From Thermococcus sibiricus MM 739 (GTDB lineage: Archaea > Methanobacteriota_B > Thermococci > Thermococcales > Thermococcaceae), in assembly GCF_000022545.1 (NCBI RefSeq), contig NC_012883.1, forward strand, positions 922,276 to 986,275: a DNA stretch of 64,000 nucleotides, in the 5' to 3' direction. The translations under genes were made by a program, and so were the position numbers. Below the pieces are notes generated by a model. The model had not been told where the DNA came from, did not search any database, and saw nothing but the letters and a program-made list of their open reading frames with translations. The first letter of the stretch is position 1; every line of letters starts with the position of its first letter. Below, one piece after another: positions 25,721-34,092 of this stretch.

Positions 25721-25789
25721 AAAATGTAAAAAACATGGGAAACTCAAAAATAATTTTAAGGAGTGAGGTAGATTATAAGCGGTGAGAAT

Positions 25790-27520
25790 ATGAAAAAAAT
25801 ATGGGTAGTTATTTTGATAGGAGTTCTCATACTTGCGAGCGGTTGTGTCCAATCGCCCACTAGCACTGAGAGCGTGAGCACTCCAACAACAACCTCTCCC
25901 ACGAATTCTTCCCAAACCCAAATCGAAACCAGCCCTAGCCCCTCGCCAACTCAGACTACAACCACAACTTCCTCAACGGTACCCAGTTCTACCTCCACCA
26001 CTCAAACAACATCTCAAAAACCAGGTATTGACTTTAGCTCATACAAAAAAGGGGAAATTCTGCAGAATTGGAGCAATATATTCGATACACATGTGGCGTA
26101 TGTGAGTAAAGGGTATGAAGACTTGGCAAGGCATTATTTCCCAAATGCTGAGATAAAGAGCAAAGATGCATTTAGAGGGGGAATAGCTATTTTATCCCCT
26201 GCAGATGCCAGAGAGCTTTTGAAAGGAAAACCAATCGTGATCACCGTTAGAGAATATTTTGGGTACGTTCTCTACAAAGTCGGGACTAAATTTGTCGGAG
26301 AAGATATAGGAACAATAATAGCCTACAAAGAAAATGGGGAAGATAGATTAATCTTCACAGGAAATGGAAAATCCGGAATTGGGGCCACTTTAGAATTCGC
26401 AAAGGAACTGGATGAGGGCAGAAATGTTGATCCATCACTTGTCCTAAGAAGAGGAGAGTTTGAGGGCATAGTTATAAAAGTAATAGGGGATAACAACTGG
26501 AATGGGATAAAAGAAGACGATGAGTTCTGGACACTCCAAGAAATCTATGTGGAGGAACCCTTTATTTATAACTGGAGAATCGTCAATGGAGAAAATATAA
26601 CAGTTAGCGGTGGATTCATACGACTGGTAAATGGTTCCAAAGTTCATATAACCGCTTTGGGCTTCAATGTAAGCGTTAAAATTAGAGATCCAAAAAATGT
26701 CCAAATAACATATGTGATTGAAAATATCAACCCCTCATTTGTCGAGTACCCAGAGGAAGCCAAAATAGGCAGTACTTGGATAGAACTCACAACATCCAAA
26801 GGATTTTCAATAACACCACGAGATATAGACGGCTTTACTTTCCTAGCATTTGGAGATCACAGACCTGGAAGCGGAACCGAACAACCAGAAGTATTTTTTA
26901 AGATTAGGGACCTCATGAACCATGATGAAGGAGCATTTATAATTAACAGTGGGGACTTGGTTTATTCGGGAAAAGTGGAAGAATGGGCCGAGTTATTAAA
27001 AGAGTGGACATTTAACAAGCCAGTGTTTGTTGTTCCAGGAAACCACGAATATAGAGGGGAAGGAAAAAACATTTATCACAAGTTCTTTGGGCCGACGGAT
27101 TATTCCTTTGTTCTTGGGAAGTATTACTTCATCTTTACTAACAATGTTGAAAACGATTACAGATTAACCTCAAGTCAGTGGGCTTGGCTCGAGAGCGAAC
27201 TAGAAAAAGCAAAAAGGTTGGGGAAGATCCCCATTATATCAATGCATGCACCGCCAATAGACCCCAGGCCTGAGGGGGATCATGCTATGGATACCAACCA
27301 CGCTAAAAAGCTTTTAGAGCTTATGAAAGCATACGATGCTTTTGGGCTCTTTGGGCACATTCACATATACTGGTACGGAGAAAAAGATGGTGTAGAAATG
27401 GTGATAACCGGTGGCGGAGGAGCACCATTGTATGCAAAGCCAGATGAAGGGGGATTTTATCATTATGTGAAAATAAACGCATACGATAGTTTAACGGTTG
27501 AACCTATAAGAGTTGATTGA
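25790..27520 (+). CDS. Lipoprotein metallophosphoesterase
   Basis: A 576-residue exported phosphoesterase. The N-terminus is a lipoprotein signal (ILIGVLILASGC, Cys about residue 19), followed by a Ser/Thr-rich linker to about residue 75 that is probably glycosylated. A middle domain of unknown type follows. The C-terminal calcineurin-like domain has all metal motifs: FGDHRPGSG, NSGDLVYSG, VPGNHEYRG, SMHAPPID and FGHIHIYW. GGTGA precedes ATG 25790. A PiT phosphate transporter and DUF47 protein follow on the same strand, suggesting phosphate scavenging at the cell surface; this role is inferred. Confidence 0.88.
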   Translation: MKKIWVVILIGVLILASGCVQSPTSTESVSTPTTTSPTNSSQTQIETSPSPSPTQTTTTTSSTVPSSTSTTQTTSQKPGIDFSSYKKGEILQNWSNIFDTHVAYVSKGYEDLARHYFPNAEIKSKDAFRGGIAILSPADARELLKGKPIVITVREYFGYVLYKVGTKFVGEDIGTIIAYKENGEDRLIFTGNGKSGIGATLEFAKELDEGRNVDPSLVLRRGEFEGIVIKVIGDNNWNGIKEDDEFWTLQEIYVEEPFIYNWRIVNGENITVSGGFIRLVNGSKVHITALGFNVSVKIRDPKNVQITYVIENINPSFVEYPEEAKIGSTWIELTTSKGFSITPRDIDGFTFLAFGDHRPGSGTEQPEVFFKIRDLMNHDEGAFIINSGDLVYSGKVEEWAELLKEWTFNKPVFVVPGNHEYRGEGKNIYHKFFGPTDYSFVLGKYYFIFTNNVENDYRLTSSQWAWLESELEKAKRLGKIPIISMHAPPIDPRPEGDHAMDTNHAKKLLELMKAYDAFGLFGHIHIYWYGEKDGVEMVITGGGGAPLYAKPDEGGFYHYVKINAYDSLTVEPIRVD

Positions 27521-27533
27521 TTCTCTTTTCTCT

Positions 27534-27550
27534 CTATATATTTTATATAG
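27534..27550. promoter_or_regulatory. Inverted repeat upstream of the PiT gene
   Basis: CTATATA-TTT-TATATAG is a perfect 7-base inverted repeat, about 40 bases upstream of the TATA box of the phosphate transporter gene and 14 bases after the metallophosphoesterase stop. It could be a regulator site or a transcript-end signal. Confidence 0.35.
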
Positions 27551-27585
27551 ATCAATGTAGTGAACCATATTCTACTATGATAAAG

Positions 27586-27594
27586 TATTTATAT
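27586..27594 (+). promoter_or_regulatory. TATA box of the PiT operon
   Basis: TATTTATAT in the context AAAGTATTTATATCC, 32 bases before ATG 27626. Confidence 0.6.
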
Positions 27595-27625
27595 CCACCA
27601 CAAATAGTCCCACTCGGTGGGAAAA

Positions 27626-28852
27626 ATGATCGAGCTACTTAGCAATCCATGGATGTTCATTACAATTGCTGTTGGCCTTTTTATGGCCTGGGCAATAGGT
27701 GCAAATGACGCTGCAAATTCTATGAGTACTGCTGTCGGTGCTGGAGCAATAACTCCAAAGCAGGCAGTTTTAATCGCGGGTGTGCTTGAATTTATCGGTG
27801 CTTATCTTTTCGGAAAAAGCGTTACAGAAACGGTAAGAAAGGGAATAATTGATGCCTCTCAAATAAGTGATCCCAATGTTATTGTTTACGGTTCTATTGC
27901 TGCCCTTCTCGCAGCTTCCTTATGGTTGCTGTTTGCCTCGAAGTTTGGACTGCCAGTATCAACGACCCACTCAATCATAGGTGGTATTGTCGGTTATGGT
28001 ATAGCATATGCTGGAACTTCAATAGTAAATTGGAGTAAAATGGCCCAAGTTGTTGCAAGCTGGGTGCTCTCTCCATTGTTCGGTGCAGTAGTAGCGTTTG
28101 TCATCATAAAACTTGTCTCCAAAACAATACTCCAGCAAAAGAATCCAATAGAGAGCGCCAAAAAATGGGCGCCTGTGTGGATAGGGCTTGCATTTGTCGT
28201 TATAGGCTCAATGTTTCATATCAAAGTCATGCATGGAAATTCCCTTCTTATTGCCCTGAGCAGGTATGGAGTGACAGCTGGAATAGGAGCTTTCTTGATA
28301 AGCTATGCACTTTTAAAGAGAAACTTCCAGGCAACCGATCCGTATTGGGGGGCCGAAGCAATATTTAGAAAAGTTCAGGTGCTAACCTCTGCCTATGTTG
28401 CCCTTTCTCACGGTGCAAATGATGTTGCAAATGCAATTGGGCCGGTCGCTGCAGTTTACGCAGTAGCAACTATGGGTCTAACTGGAATGAAAGTCCCAGT
28501 GCCAAGGTGGATTTTAGCTATGGGAGGTTTAGGAATAGCGATAGGAGTGGCAACTTATGGATACAAAGTTATGGAAACAGTTGGAAAGAAAATTACCGAG
28601 TTAACAAACACAAGAGGATTTAGCATAGATTTCTCCGCTGCTACTGTGGTTTTAATAGCCTCTTGGTTAGGACTGCCAATTTCAACCACACATACAGTTG
28701 TGGGAGCTGTTATAGGTGTGGGACTGGCAAGAGGAGTAAAAGCAATAAACAAAGATATCGTTAAAGATATAATAATCTCGTGGTTTGTCACAGTACCCGT
28801 TGCAGCTATACTTGCGGGAATCATGTTTAAAATATTAATGATCGTGGGGTGA
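27626..28852 (+). CDS. PiT-family inorganic phosphate transporter
   Basis: Ion-coupled uptake of phosphate across the membrane. The 408 residues contain two homologous halves, each with the PiT signature: AIGANDAANSMSTAVGAGAI near the N-terminus and HGANDVANAIGPVAAVYA in the second half. The GLPVSTTHSIIGGIVG motif also has its counterpart, GLPISTTHTVVGAVIG. About ten membrane segments are apparent. GGTGGG precedes ATG 27626. The DUF47 gene follows after 5 bases, the standard partner arrangement for this family. Confidence 0.94.
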   Translation: MIELLSNPWMFITIAVGLFMAWAIGANDAANSMSTAVGAGAITPKQAVLIAGVLEFIGAYLFGKSVTETVRKGIIDASQISDPNVIVYGSIAALLAASLWLLFASKFGLPVSTTHSIIGGIVGYGIAYAGTSIVNWSKMAQVVASWVLSPLFGAVVAFVIIKLVSKTILQQKNPIESAKKWAPVWIGLAFVVIGSMFHIKVMHGNSLLIALSRYGVTAGIGAFLISYALLKRNFQATDPYWGAEAIFRKVQVLTSAYVALSHGANDVANAIGPVAAVYAVATMGLTGMKVPVPRWILAMGGLGIAIGVATYGYKVMETVGKKITELTNTRGFSIDFSAATVVLIASWLGLPISTTHTVVGAVIGVGLARGVKAINKDIVKDIIISWFVTVPVAAILAGIMFKILMIVG

Positions 28853-28857
28853 AGATA

Positions 28858-29544
28858 ATGCAGGTTTGGACAAAGTTATTTGCCAAAAGTCCTTTTAAAC
28901 CTCTGATAAAGCATGCGGAGGTTGTTTTAGAAACTGTGGAGACTCTTGAAAGGGCTCTTGAAGCATGGGAAAATGGAGATTATGAAAACATGAGAAAGTA
29001 TGCAAAAAAAGTGGACGATCTTGAGGACTTTGCAGATAAGATTAAGGAGGAAATCAGAGACAGTTTAAGTTCAAAATTATTTATGCCTGTTGACAGAGAG
29101 GATATTTTAAGATACCTTCAGAGACAAGATAAAATAGCAGACGCTGCTGAAAATACAGCGAAATGGCTCTTAGTTAGGGACCCCAATGACATTCCTGAAG
29201 AGATCAAACATGAAGTGAAAGATCTTGTGATAAAGATGAGTCAAGAAAGCATTAAGGCTGCAAAACTCGTTTACGATGCAATAGTTCAAATGGATACGGT
29301 CATAGAGAGTGGATTTGGGGAGAAAGAAATTGAGGAAGAATACAGGTTAATCAAAGAAATAGGAAGTGTTGAACACAAAATCGATGAGCTCGACACAAAA
29401 TTCATGGAGATAATCTTTAAAAACTCTAGTAAGATGGACTGGGGTCTCGGAATGTATCTTCTCAATATCGCAAAAACTTTAAGTGGGATCTCAGACATGG
29501 CAAAAGATGCAGCAGAGAGGATAAGGCTAATGATGAACAAATAA
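28858..29544 (+). CDS. DUF47/PhoU-like protein, PiT partner
   Basis: A 228-residue helical protein of the DUF47 family, with the conserved DLEDFADKIKEEIRDSL, DKIADAAENTAKW and SDMAKDAAERIRLM helices. It follows the PiT gene with GGTGA 5 bases before ATG 28858, so it is almost certainly coexpressed and probably controls transport. It is distinct in sequence from the DUF47 protein at 6681-7328. Archaeal DUF47 proteins are thought to regulate phosphate uptake. Confidence 0.88.
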   Translation: MQVWTKLFAKSPFKPLIKHAEVVLETVETLERALEAWENGDYENMRKYAKKVDDLEDFADKIKEEIRDSLSSKLFMPVDREDILRYLQRQDKIADAAENTAKWLLVRDPNDIPEEIKHEVKDLVIKMSQESIKAAKLVYDAIVQMDTVIESGFGEKEIEEEYRLIKEIGSVEHKIDELDTKFMEIIFKNSSKMDWGLGMYLLNIAKTLSGISDMAKDAAERIRLMMNK

Positions 29545-29602
29545 TCCTTTTGTTTTTTAAAGCTTTTTATCTCTCATTTTTAAAATTCCCCATACTGCAG
29601 AG

Positions 29603-29635
29603 AAAGTTCATCTGGAATATTTATCAATGAACTTT
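29603..29635. repeat. Inverted repeat after the phosphate operon
   Basis: AAAGTTCAT (29603-29611) and ATGAACTTT (29627-29635) form a perfect 9-base inverted repeat with a 15-base loop, followed by TTTC. It lies 58 bases after the DUF47 stop and could form a terminator-like hairpin. Function not shown. Confidence 0.35.
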
Positions 29636-29720
29636 TTCATCCTAAAATAATTTCAAAGGCTCATTCTATCCTGTCATTAGAAAATTAAGAAAAAAGCTAT
29701 GATTTAGAAAAAGAGAGACT

Positions 29721-29948
29721 TCAGATAGCTATCATTGTTGAAGTCATCTGTATTTCTGGCATCTTTCTTATTCTTTCCGTTATGAAATGATCTAAATCTT
29801 TTAGTGTCTCAGTTTCGACCTTAACTATGAGATCATATTCCCCATAAACCACATAAGCCTCTTTTACCTCCGGGTAAGTAAGAAGTTTCTCCATAACTTC
29901 CCTTTCCTTTCCAGCTGCTGTCACCATCAAAATAAACGCCGTCACCAT
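29721..29948 (-). CDS. Solo Lrp/AsnC ligand-binding (RAM) domain protein
   Basis: A 75-residue protein consisting only of the C-terminal effector-binding domain of Lrp/AsnC regulators: AFILMVTAAGKEREVMEKLL, EAYVVYGEYDLIVKVET, and the closing EIQMTSTMIAI. There is no helix-turn-helix. Such solo RAM proteins form oligomers that bind amino acids and may modulate full-length Lrp relatives. GGTGGT precedes the start codon. It stands alone between the phosphate operon and a gene-poor gap. Confidence 0.9.
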   Translation of the reverse strand: MVTAFILMVTAAGKEREVMEKLLTYPEVKEAYVVYGEYDLIVKVETETLKDLDHFITERIRKMPEIQMTSTMIAI

Positions 29949-30357
29949 AGCTTACCACCAGTAATATTTGGTTTTTTGAGTATTTAAGCTTATCGCCGCC
30001 AATAAAGAAAAAATGACGAATTAGGAAAAGTTAATTATTCTAAAGATAGGACCTTCAAGACATCCTCTGCCGAAATGTGCTCCTTTGGAATTGTAATTCT
30101 GACCATCTTTTGGATCTACCAGCTGGCCTATCTCAACGTTCAAAATAAAGATTCAAGCATGTGACCTACCCTGCCCTGAAGGGTGAGGTTTTCAAAAGAT
30201 AAGCCCCCTCAATAAACATGAGTAGGTATCTGCCTCATCAACTGAGTGAAGGTTCAGTTCAAACACAGAAACTCGTCTGGACTTATCTATGAATATCATA
30301 ACACACCAGCAGATTTAAAATACTTAAGCAATGTTAATTGAACTATTGGGGAGAGAA
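29949..30357. other. Gene-poor gap with decayed sequence
   Basis: No convincing gene. A 23-codon minus-strand frame (30035-30106; MVRITIPKEHISAEDVLKVL then SLE) reads like the end of a protein but has no ribosome site and may be a remnant. The right half carries a solo IS605-type right end at 30161-30200. A TATA-like TTTAAAATAC (about 30313-30322) serves the kinase gene. Confidence 0.5.
30161..30200 (-). mobile_element. Solo IS200/IS605 TnpB-type right-end remnant
   Basis: Minus-strand sequence CCTCACCCTTCAGGGCAGGG then TAGGTCAC shares hairpin and end with the blocks at 25683 and 34070; the flanking TTTCAAAAGA on the plus strand is also shared with the 25683 copy. No tnpA or tnpB frame remains. 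Confidence 0.5.
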
Positions 30358-31008
30358 ATGCACAACTATCTTATAAGTCAAGAAGAACTTGAGAGGTTCA
30401 AAGGATTTCTTGAGAAAAGAGGAATTAAGGTTGAGAAGTTTTATTCAAAGGGTACTACAAGCTTGATATTTCTCGGCAAATGGAGGAATAAAGAGGTTAT
30501 TATAAAATTAGAGCGACCTGATACTCCCAGAAAAAATCTCCAGAAAGAAGCTAACATTTTAAGAGTCCTCAAAGGACATGAGATTAGCCCTCTCCTAATT
30601 GACTATGGCATGTTTGAGAATAGAGAGTTTTTGGTTAGGGAATTTGCAATAGGAAAGCCTTTACTTTACACAACCCCAGAAAAAGATCATCTCTTGCAGA
30701 TTCTTGAAGAGACTTATAAATTGGATCTTCTTAGAATAGACCACGGGCAAATACAGGGTGGAAAACACATCATAATCGGTGATCGCGTATGGATAATTGA
30801 CTTTGAGAAGGCAAGTCTGAGAAGGAAACCAAAAAATGTAACCACTGCAATGGCCATGATATTTCTAAACAACAATGTTATCTCCAAAAGAGTTCGAGAA
30901 AAGTTTAAAATCAACCCCATGTTTTTAGAAACTCTTAGGAAAGAGCTCAAACAATACAAAGAAACCAAAAACATTGAAAAGATTAAAGAGCTGTTATGTA
31001 GCCTTTAA
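30358..31008 (+). CDS. Predicted Ser/Thr protein kinase (COG2112-like)
   Basis: A 216-residue atypical kinase related to RIO/Kae1-associated kinases. Visible elements are a glycine-poor nucleotide loop (YSKGTTSLIFLGKW), the catalytic Lys in VIIKLE, the hinge VREFAIGKPL, the catalytic-loop region LRIDHGQIQGGKHII, and the DFE metal motif in WIIDFEKASLRRK. The canonical HRD is replaced by IDHGQ, as in small archaeal kinases. Start ATG 30358 is favoured by GGGGAGAGAA; ATG 30331 lies too close to the TATA box. Its end overlaps the convergent membrane gene by 15 bases. Substrate unknown. Confidence 0.78.
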   Translation: MHNYLISQEELERFKGFLEKRGIKVEKFYSKGTTSLIFLGKWRNKEVIIKLERPDTPRKNLQKEANILRVLKGHEISPLLIDYGMFENREFLVREFAIGKPLLYTTPEKDHLLQILEETYKLDLLRIDHGQIQGGKHIIIGDRVWIIDFEKASLRRKPKNVTTAMAMIFLNNNVISKRVREKFKINPMFLETLRKELKQYKETKNIEKIKELLCSL

Positions 31009-31302
31009 TCTACTCCATGCCCATATGGCAAGAGGAATTAAAAATGCAGCCAAAACCAAACCTATTCTAGGATCTAACAAATATTCAAAAATCAATATCA
31101 CGATTATTGTTATCCCAATCATTATGAATAGATCCTTATCAAATATTCTCGATCTTACGAGGATATTCCTCTCTCTGGAAATATAAGCAAGATAAAGTGG
31201 GATGCCCAAAGCTGCAAATACAACGCCCCAATAACTTTTAGAAGCTGTTGAAATTACGAGGCCCATCAAAAGTATCCCCAAGACAGCGTATTCTTCTTTC
31301 AT
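30994..31302 (-). CDS. Small multi-pass membrane protein
   Basis: A 102-residue protein with about four hydrophobic segments (AVLGILLMGLVIST, YWGVVFAALGIPLYLAYI, LFIMIGITIIVILIFEYLL, IGLVLAAFLIPLAIWAW). No ribosome site lies before ATG 31302, but TTATTTAAAG lies about 30 bases upstream, so the message may be leaderless. No family recognised. It is divergent from the S9 peptidase gene. Confidence 0.68.
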   Translation of the reverse strand: MKEEYAVLGILLMGLVISTASKSYWGVVFAALGIPLYLAYISRERNILVRSRIFDKDLFIMIGITIIVILIFEYLLDPRIGLVLAAFLIPLAIWAWSRLKAT

Positions 31303-31365
31303 ACTATACACTTAGTAATTAACTTTAAATAATTTAGGGGGTGATTATATTTAGGTGATAACGCT

Positions 31366-33267
31366 ATGAATAAGATCGAATGGAATGAAAACACATTTTC
31401 TAAGTTTGCATACTTAAGCGACCCAAGAATATCAAGAGATGGAAAGAAAGTTGCATACGTCTTAACAAAGGCAAATCTGAAGGACAACAAGTATGAAAAC
31501 ACCATAGTCGTTGAGGAAGTAGAGAATGGTGAAAGGAAATTTATCGAAAATGCTTCAATGCCTCGATTTTCTCCAAATGGAAAGAAAATAACCTTCGTAA
31601 GATCAAATGAAGAAAAGAAAACTGCAGAAGTCTGGCTTTACGATTTAAGCTCAATGAGCGGAAAGAAAGTCCTTGAAGCAAAGAATATCCTTGACGTGAG
31701 CTGGAACGAAGACGATAGGAGGATTTTGATAACCGGCTTCAGAAGGAGAGACGACGAGGACTTTGTGTTTGAAGACGATGTTCCGGTATGGTTCGATGCA
31801 AAGGGCTTCTTCGACGGTGAAAAGACAACATTCTGGATAGTGGACACCGAAAGTGAGGAAATTCTTGAAGAGTTCGAGGCAGAAAGGTTCTCCTCTGCAA
31901 TATGGCACGGAGATAAGGTTATCTACAACGTCCCCCATAGAATGGACGGAAATCTCCAGTTTTTCAAGTTCTATGATATCTACATCTACAAGGATGGAAA
32001 GAGCGAGAGGATCTTTGAAGGAGTCTCATATGCAGCCGTTGATTCCAACGGAAAGGCCGTTCTTCTCTATGGAAAACCGAAGAAAGAGAAGAGGAGTGAA
32101 CATAACTTCCTTTATCTCTGGGACGGAAAGGAAGTCAAACCTTTAACAGACCGCTTTATCTACAACAACGGCCAGGGGAAGCTTGATGAGAAAGGAAATG
32201 TTTACTTCACCATGGCAAAAGAAGGTAAGATAGGCCTCTACAAGCTGAATGATAATGAGCTAATCTCAATAGTAGAGGACAACTCGTGGGTGATGGGGTT
32301 TGACGTGAGCGGAGACGGAAAAATCGCTCTTCTCAAGGAGACTGACACAAAGTTAAGAGAACTCTACCTCTGGGATGGAGAACTAAAGCAGATAACCGAT
32401 TACAACGGCCCAATATTTGCAAAACTTGAAACAAGACCGATAAATCACTTCCACTTCAAGAGCCTTGATTTGGAGCTCGATGGATGGTACATAAAGCCCG
32501 ACATCAAAGAGGAAGAAAAGGCCCCGGTAATAGTATTTGTCCACGGCGGGCCCAAGGGGATGTACGGCTACTACTTCAAGTACGAGATGCAATTAATGGC
32601 TGAAAAAGGCTATTACGTGGTTTTCGTTAACCCAAGAGGAAGCAACGGATACGACGAAGGGTTTTCCTCGAGAGTTCTTGAGAGGACGGGCTTGGAGGAC
32701 TTCCAGGACATCCTTAATGGGGTAGAGAAATTCTTTGAACTTGAACCTCAGGCAGATAGGGAAAGAGTCGGGATAACTGGCATAAGCTATGGTGGGTTCA
32801 TGACGAACTGGGCGGTAACGCAAAGCGACCTATTTAAAGCGGGAATAAGTGAAAACGGCATAAGCTACTGGCTTACAAGCTACGCGTTTTCGGACATAGG
32901 GCTGTGGTTTGATAAGGAGGTAATAGGCGACAATCCGCTTGAGAACGAGAACTACAAGAAGCTGAGCCCGCTCTTTTATGCCAAGAATGTTAAGGCTCCA
33001 CTATTACTCATCCACAGTCTCGAGGACTACCGCTGTCCCCTTGACCAGAGCGTGATGTTCTACCACGTGCTCAAGGATTTGGGCAAGGAAGCGTACATTG
33101 CAATCTTCAAGCGCGGTGCCCATGGACACAGCCTAAGAGGTTCCCCAAGACACAGGGCAAAGAGATATAAGCTCTTCGTGGAGTTCTTTGAGAAGAAGCT
33201 CAAGAAGTACGAGGAAGGTTTTGATGTGGAGAAAATCTTAAAGGGATGCAGTGAGAAAAATGAGTAA
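31366..33267 (+). CDS. S9 family acylaminoacyl-peptidase/prolyl oligopeptidase
   Basis: Serine peptidase of 633 residues, cytosolic (no signal). The N-terminal half is a beta-propeller built of repeats such as DPRISRDGKKVAYVLTK and MPRFSPNGKKITFV. The C-terminal alpha/beta hydrolase domain has the oxyanion region VFVHGGPKGMYGYYF, nucleophile GISYGG, catalytic Asp in SLEDYRCPLDQS and His in GAHGHSLRGSPRHR. The RGSPRHR tail is characteristic of archaeal acylaminoacyl peptidases. Start ATG 31366 follows GGTGATAACGCT. It removes N-acylated residues from peptides or acts as an oligopeptidase. Confidence 0.94.
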   Translation: MNKIEWNENTFSKFAYLSDPRISRDGKKVAYVLTKANLKDNKYENTIVVEEVENGERKFIENASMPRFSPNGKKITFVRSNEEKKTAEVWLYDLSSMSGKKVLEAKNILDVSWNEDDRRILITGFRRRDDEDFVFEDDVPVWFDAKGFFDGEKTTFWIVDTESEEILEEFEAERFSSAIWHGDKVIYNVPHRMDGNLQFFKFYDIYIYKDGKSERIFEGVSYAAVDSNGKAVLLYGKPKKEKRSEHNFLYLWDGKEVKPLTDRFIYNNGQGKLDEKGNVYFTMAKEGKIGLYKLNDNELISIVEDNSWVMGFDVSGDGKIALLKETDTKLRELYLWDGELKQITDYNGPIFAKLETRPINHFHFKSLDLELDGWYIKPDIKEEEKAPVIVFVHGGPKGMYGYYFKYEMQLMAEKGYYVVFVNPRGSNGYDEGFSSRVLERTGLEDFQDILNGVEKFFELEPQADRERVGITGISYGGFMTNWAVTQSDLFKAGISENGISYWLTSYAFSDIGLWFDKEVIGDNPLENENYKKLSPLFYAKNVKAPLLLIHSLEDYRCPLDQSVMFYHVLKDLGKEAYIAIFKRGAHGHSLRGSPRHRAKRYKLFVEFFEKKLKKYEEGFDVEKILKGCSEKNE

Positions 33268-33280
33268 CGAGGCATCTTTA

Positions 33281-33337
33281 GAAAGTGATGAGACTTTAAC
33301 CAGCTGAATAGTGATGAGTACGGGAGTGTCTGAGCTT
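33281..33337 (+). ncRNA. C/D box guide sRNA
   Basis: A complete archaeal C/D sRNA pattern fills the gap between two convergent genes: C box GTGATGA (33285-33291), D' CTGA (33304-33307), C' GTGATGA (33311-33317) and D CTGA (33330-33333). The two guide regions, GACTTTAACCAG before D' and GTACGGGAGTGT before D, are both exactly 12 bases, the usual archaeal spacing. Such RNAs direct 2'-O-methylation of rRNA or tRNA, at the base paired five positions upstream of each D box. I did not identify the targets. The 3' edge touches the mptE stop region. Confidence 0.88.
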
Positions 33338-34028
33338 AAAGTTTTGTTATCTCCGCCCTTCCATTCTTTTTAAGCCATTCCAGAAGGGCTTGTGCTATTT
33401 CAAACTTCTTCTTCTTGCTTTCCCATATTGGACTGTGCTCCTTCAGATACGGCTTGCTCCACTTTCCAACGATTTCTCCAAAATCAAAGCCAATTAAAAA
33501 TATTTCCCTTGCTCCAAGTTCCTCTGCTAGGAAAACTGCTCTATCTCCATCGGTAAAGCCACCGAAATTGTAAACAATGTCCAAGGGCTCTGTTTGACAC
33601 GTTCCCATAACGTTCTTGAGCTTTGGGACATAAGCTTCAAGTTTATCCATGTTGTCCCCGTGGGCATGAACAACAACGTAAGCGCCAAGATCATTTGCCT
33701 TCTTTATATCCTCAAAACATCCATCCAAATCCGTGACGATAATATCGGGTATAATTCCCTGTTCCAGCAGAGCTGAAGTTGAACCATCGGAGGCTATTAA
33801 AGTTCCACTGAATTTCCCCTTCTTGAGCTTTTTATCCAAGCTTGGTCCGGCTCCAAAAACGTAAACTCTTTCTTTGATTCTCTCTTTAATAGTTTCAGCC
33901 AAAATGTAGTTCTCATTCTCCCGCAAGAGTCTCCTCAATAAAAGCGCGGCTTTCCTGTCTTCCTCTATTTCGTACCCCATCTTACTGACGATTTGGAGGT
34001 AAAACGGTTTCCACTGCTGCCAGTTCAT
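33336..34028 (-). CDS. mptE: 6-hydroxymethyl-7,8-dihydropterin pyrophosphokinase (DUF115)
   Basis: Transfers pyrophosphate from ATP to 6-hydroxymethyl-dihydropterin in archaeal pterin synthesis. The 230 residues match MptE/DUF115: VYVFGAGPSLDKKLK, LIASDGSTSALLEQGI, DIIVTDLDGC, VVHAHGDNMDKL, and FTDGDRAVFLAEELGA followed by IFLIGFDFGEIVGKWSKP. In Thermococcales this takes the place of bacterial FolK. No good ribosome site precedes ATG 34028. It is convergent with the S9 peptidase, separated by the C/D sRNA. Confidence 0.9.
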   Translation of the reverse strand: MNWQQWKPFYLQIVSKMGYEIEEDRKAALLLRRLLRENENYILAETIKERIKERVYVFGAGPSLDKKLKKGKFSGTLIASDGSTSALLEQGIIPDIIVTDLDGCFEDIKKANDLGAYVVVHAHGDNMDKLEAYVPKLKNVMGTCQTEPLDIVYNFGGFTDGDRAVFLAEELGAREIFLIGFDFGEIVGKWSKPYLKEHSPIWESKKKKFEIAQALLEWLKKNGRAEITKL

Positions 34029-34069
34029 GTAAGTGCTTACATCATTTTAACTTATAGATGTTTTGTTCT

Positions 34070-34092
34070 GACCTCCTCCCCACCCTGAGGGA
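34070..34092 (-). mobile_element. Right end of the degraded TnpB element
   Basis: Directly after the tnpB remnant stop, the minus strand reads CCCTCAGGGTGGGGAGGAGG then TCAG, matching the other two remnants at 25683 and 30161. In intact IS200/IS605 elements this is the right end and the 3' end of the omega RNA scaffold, with the guide taken from the flank. Confidence 0.6.
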
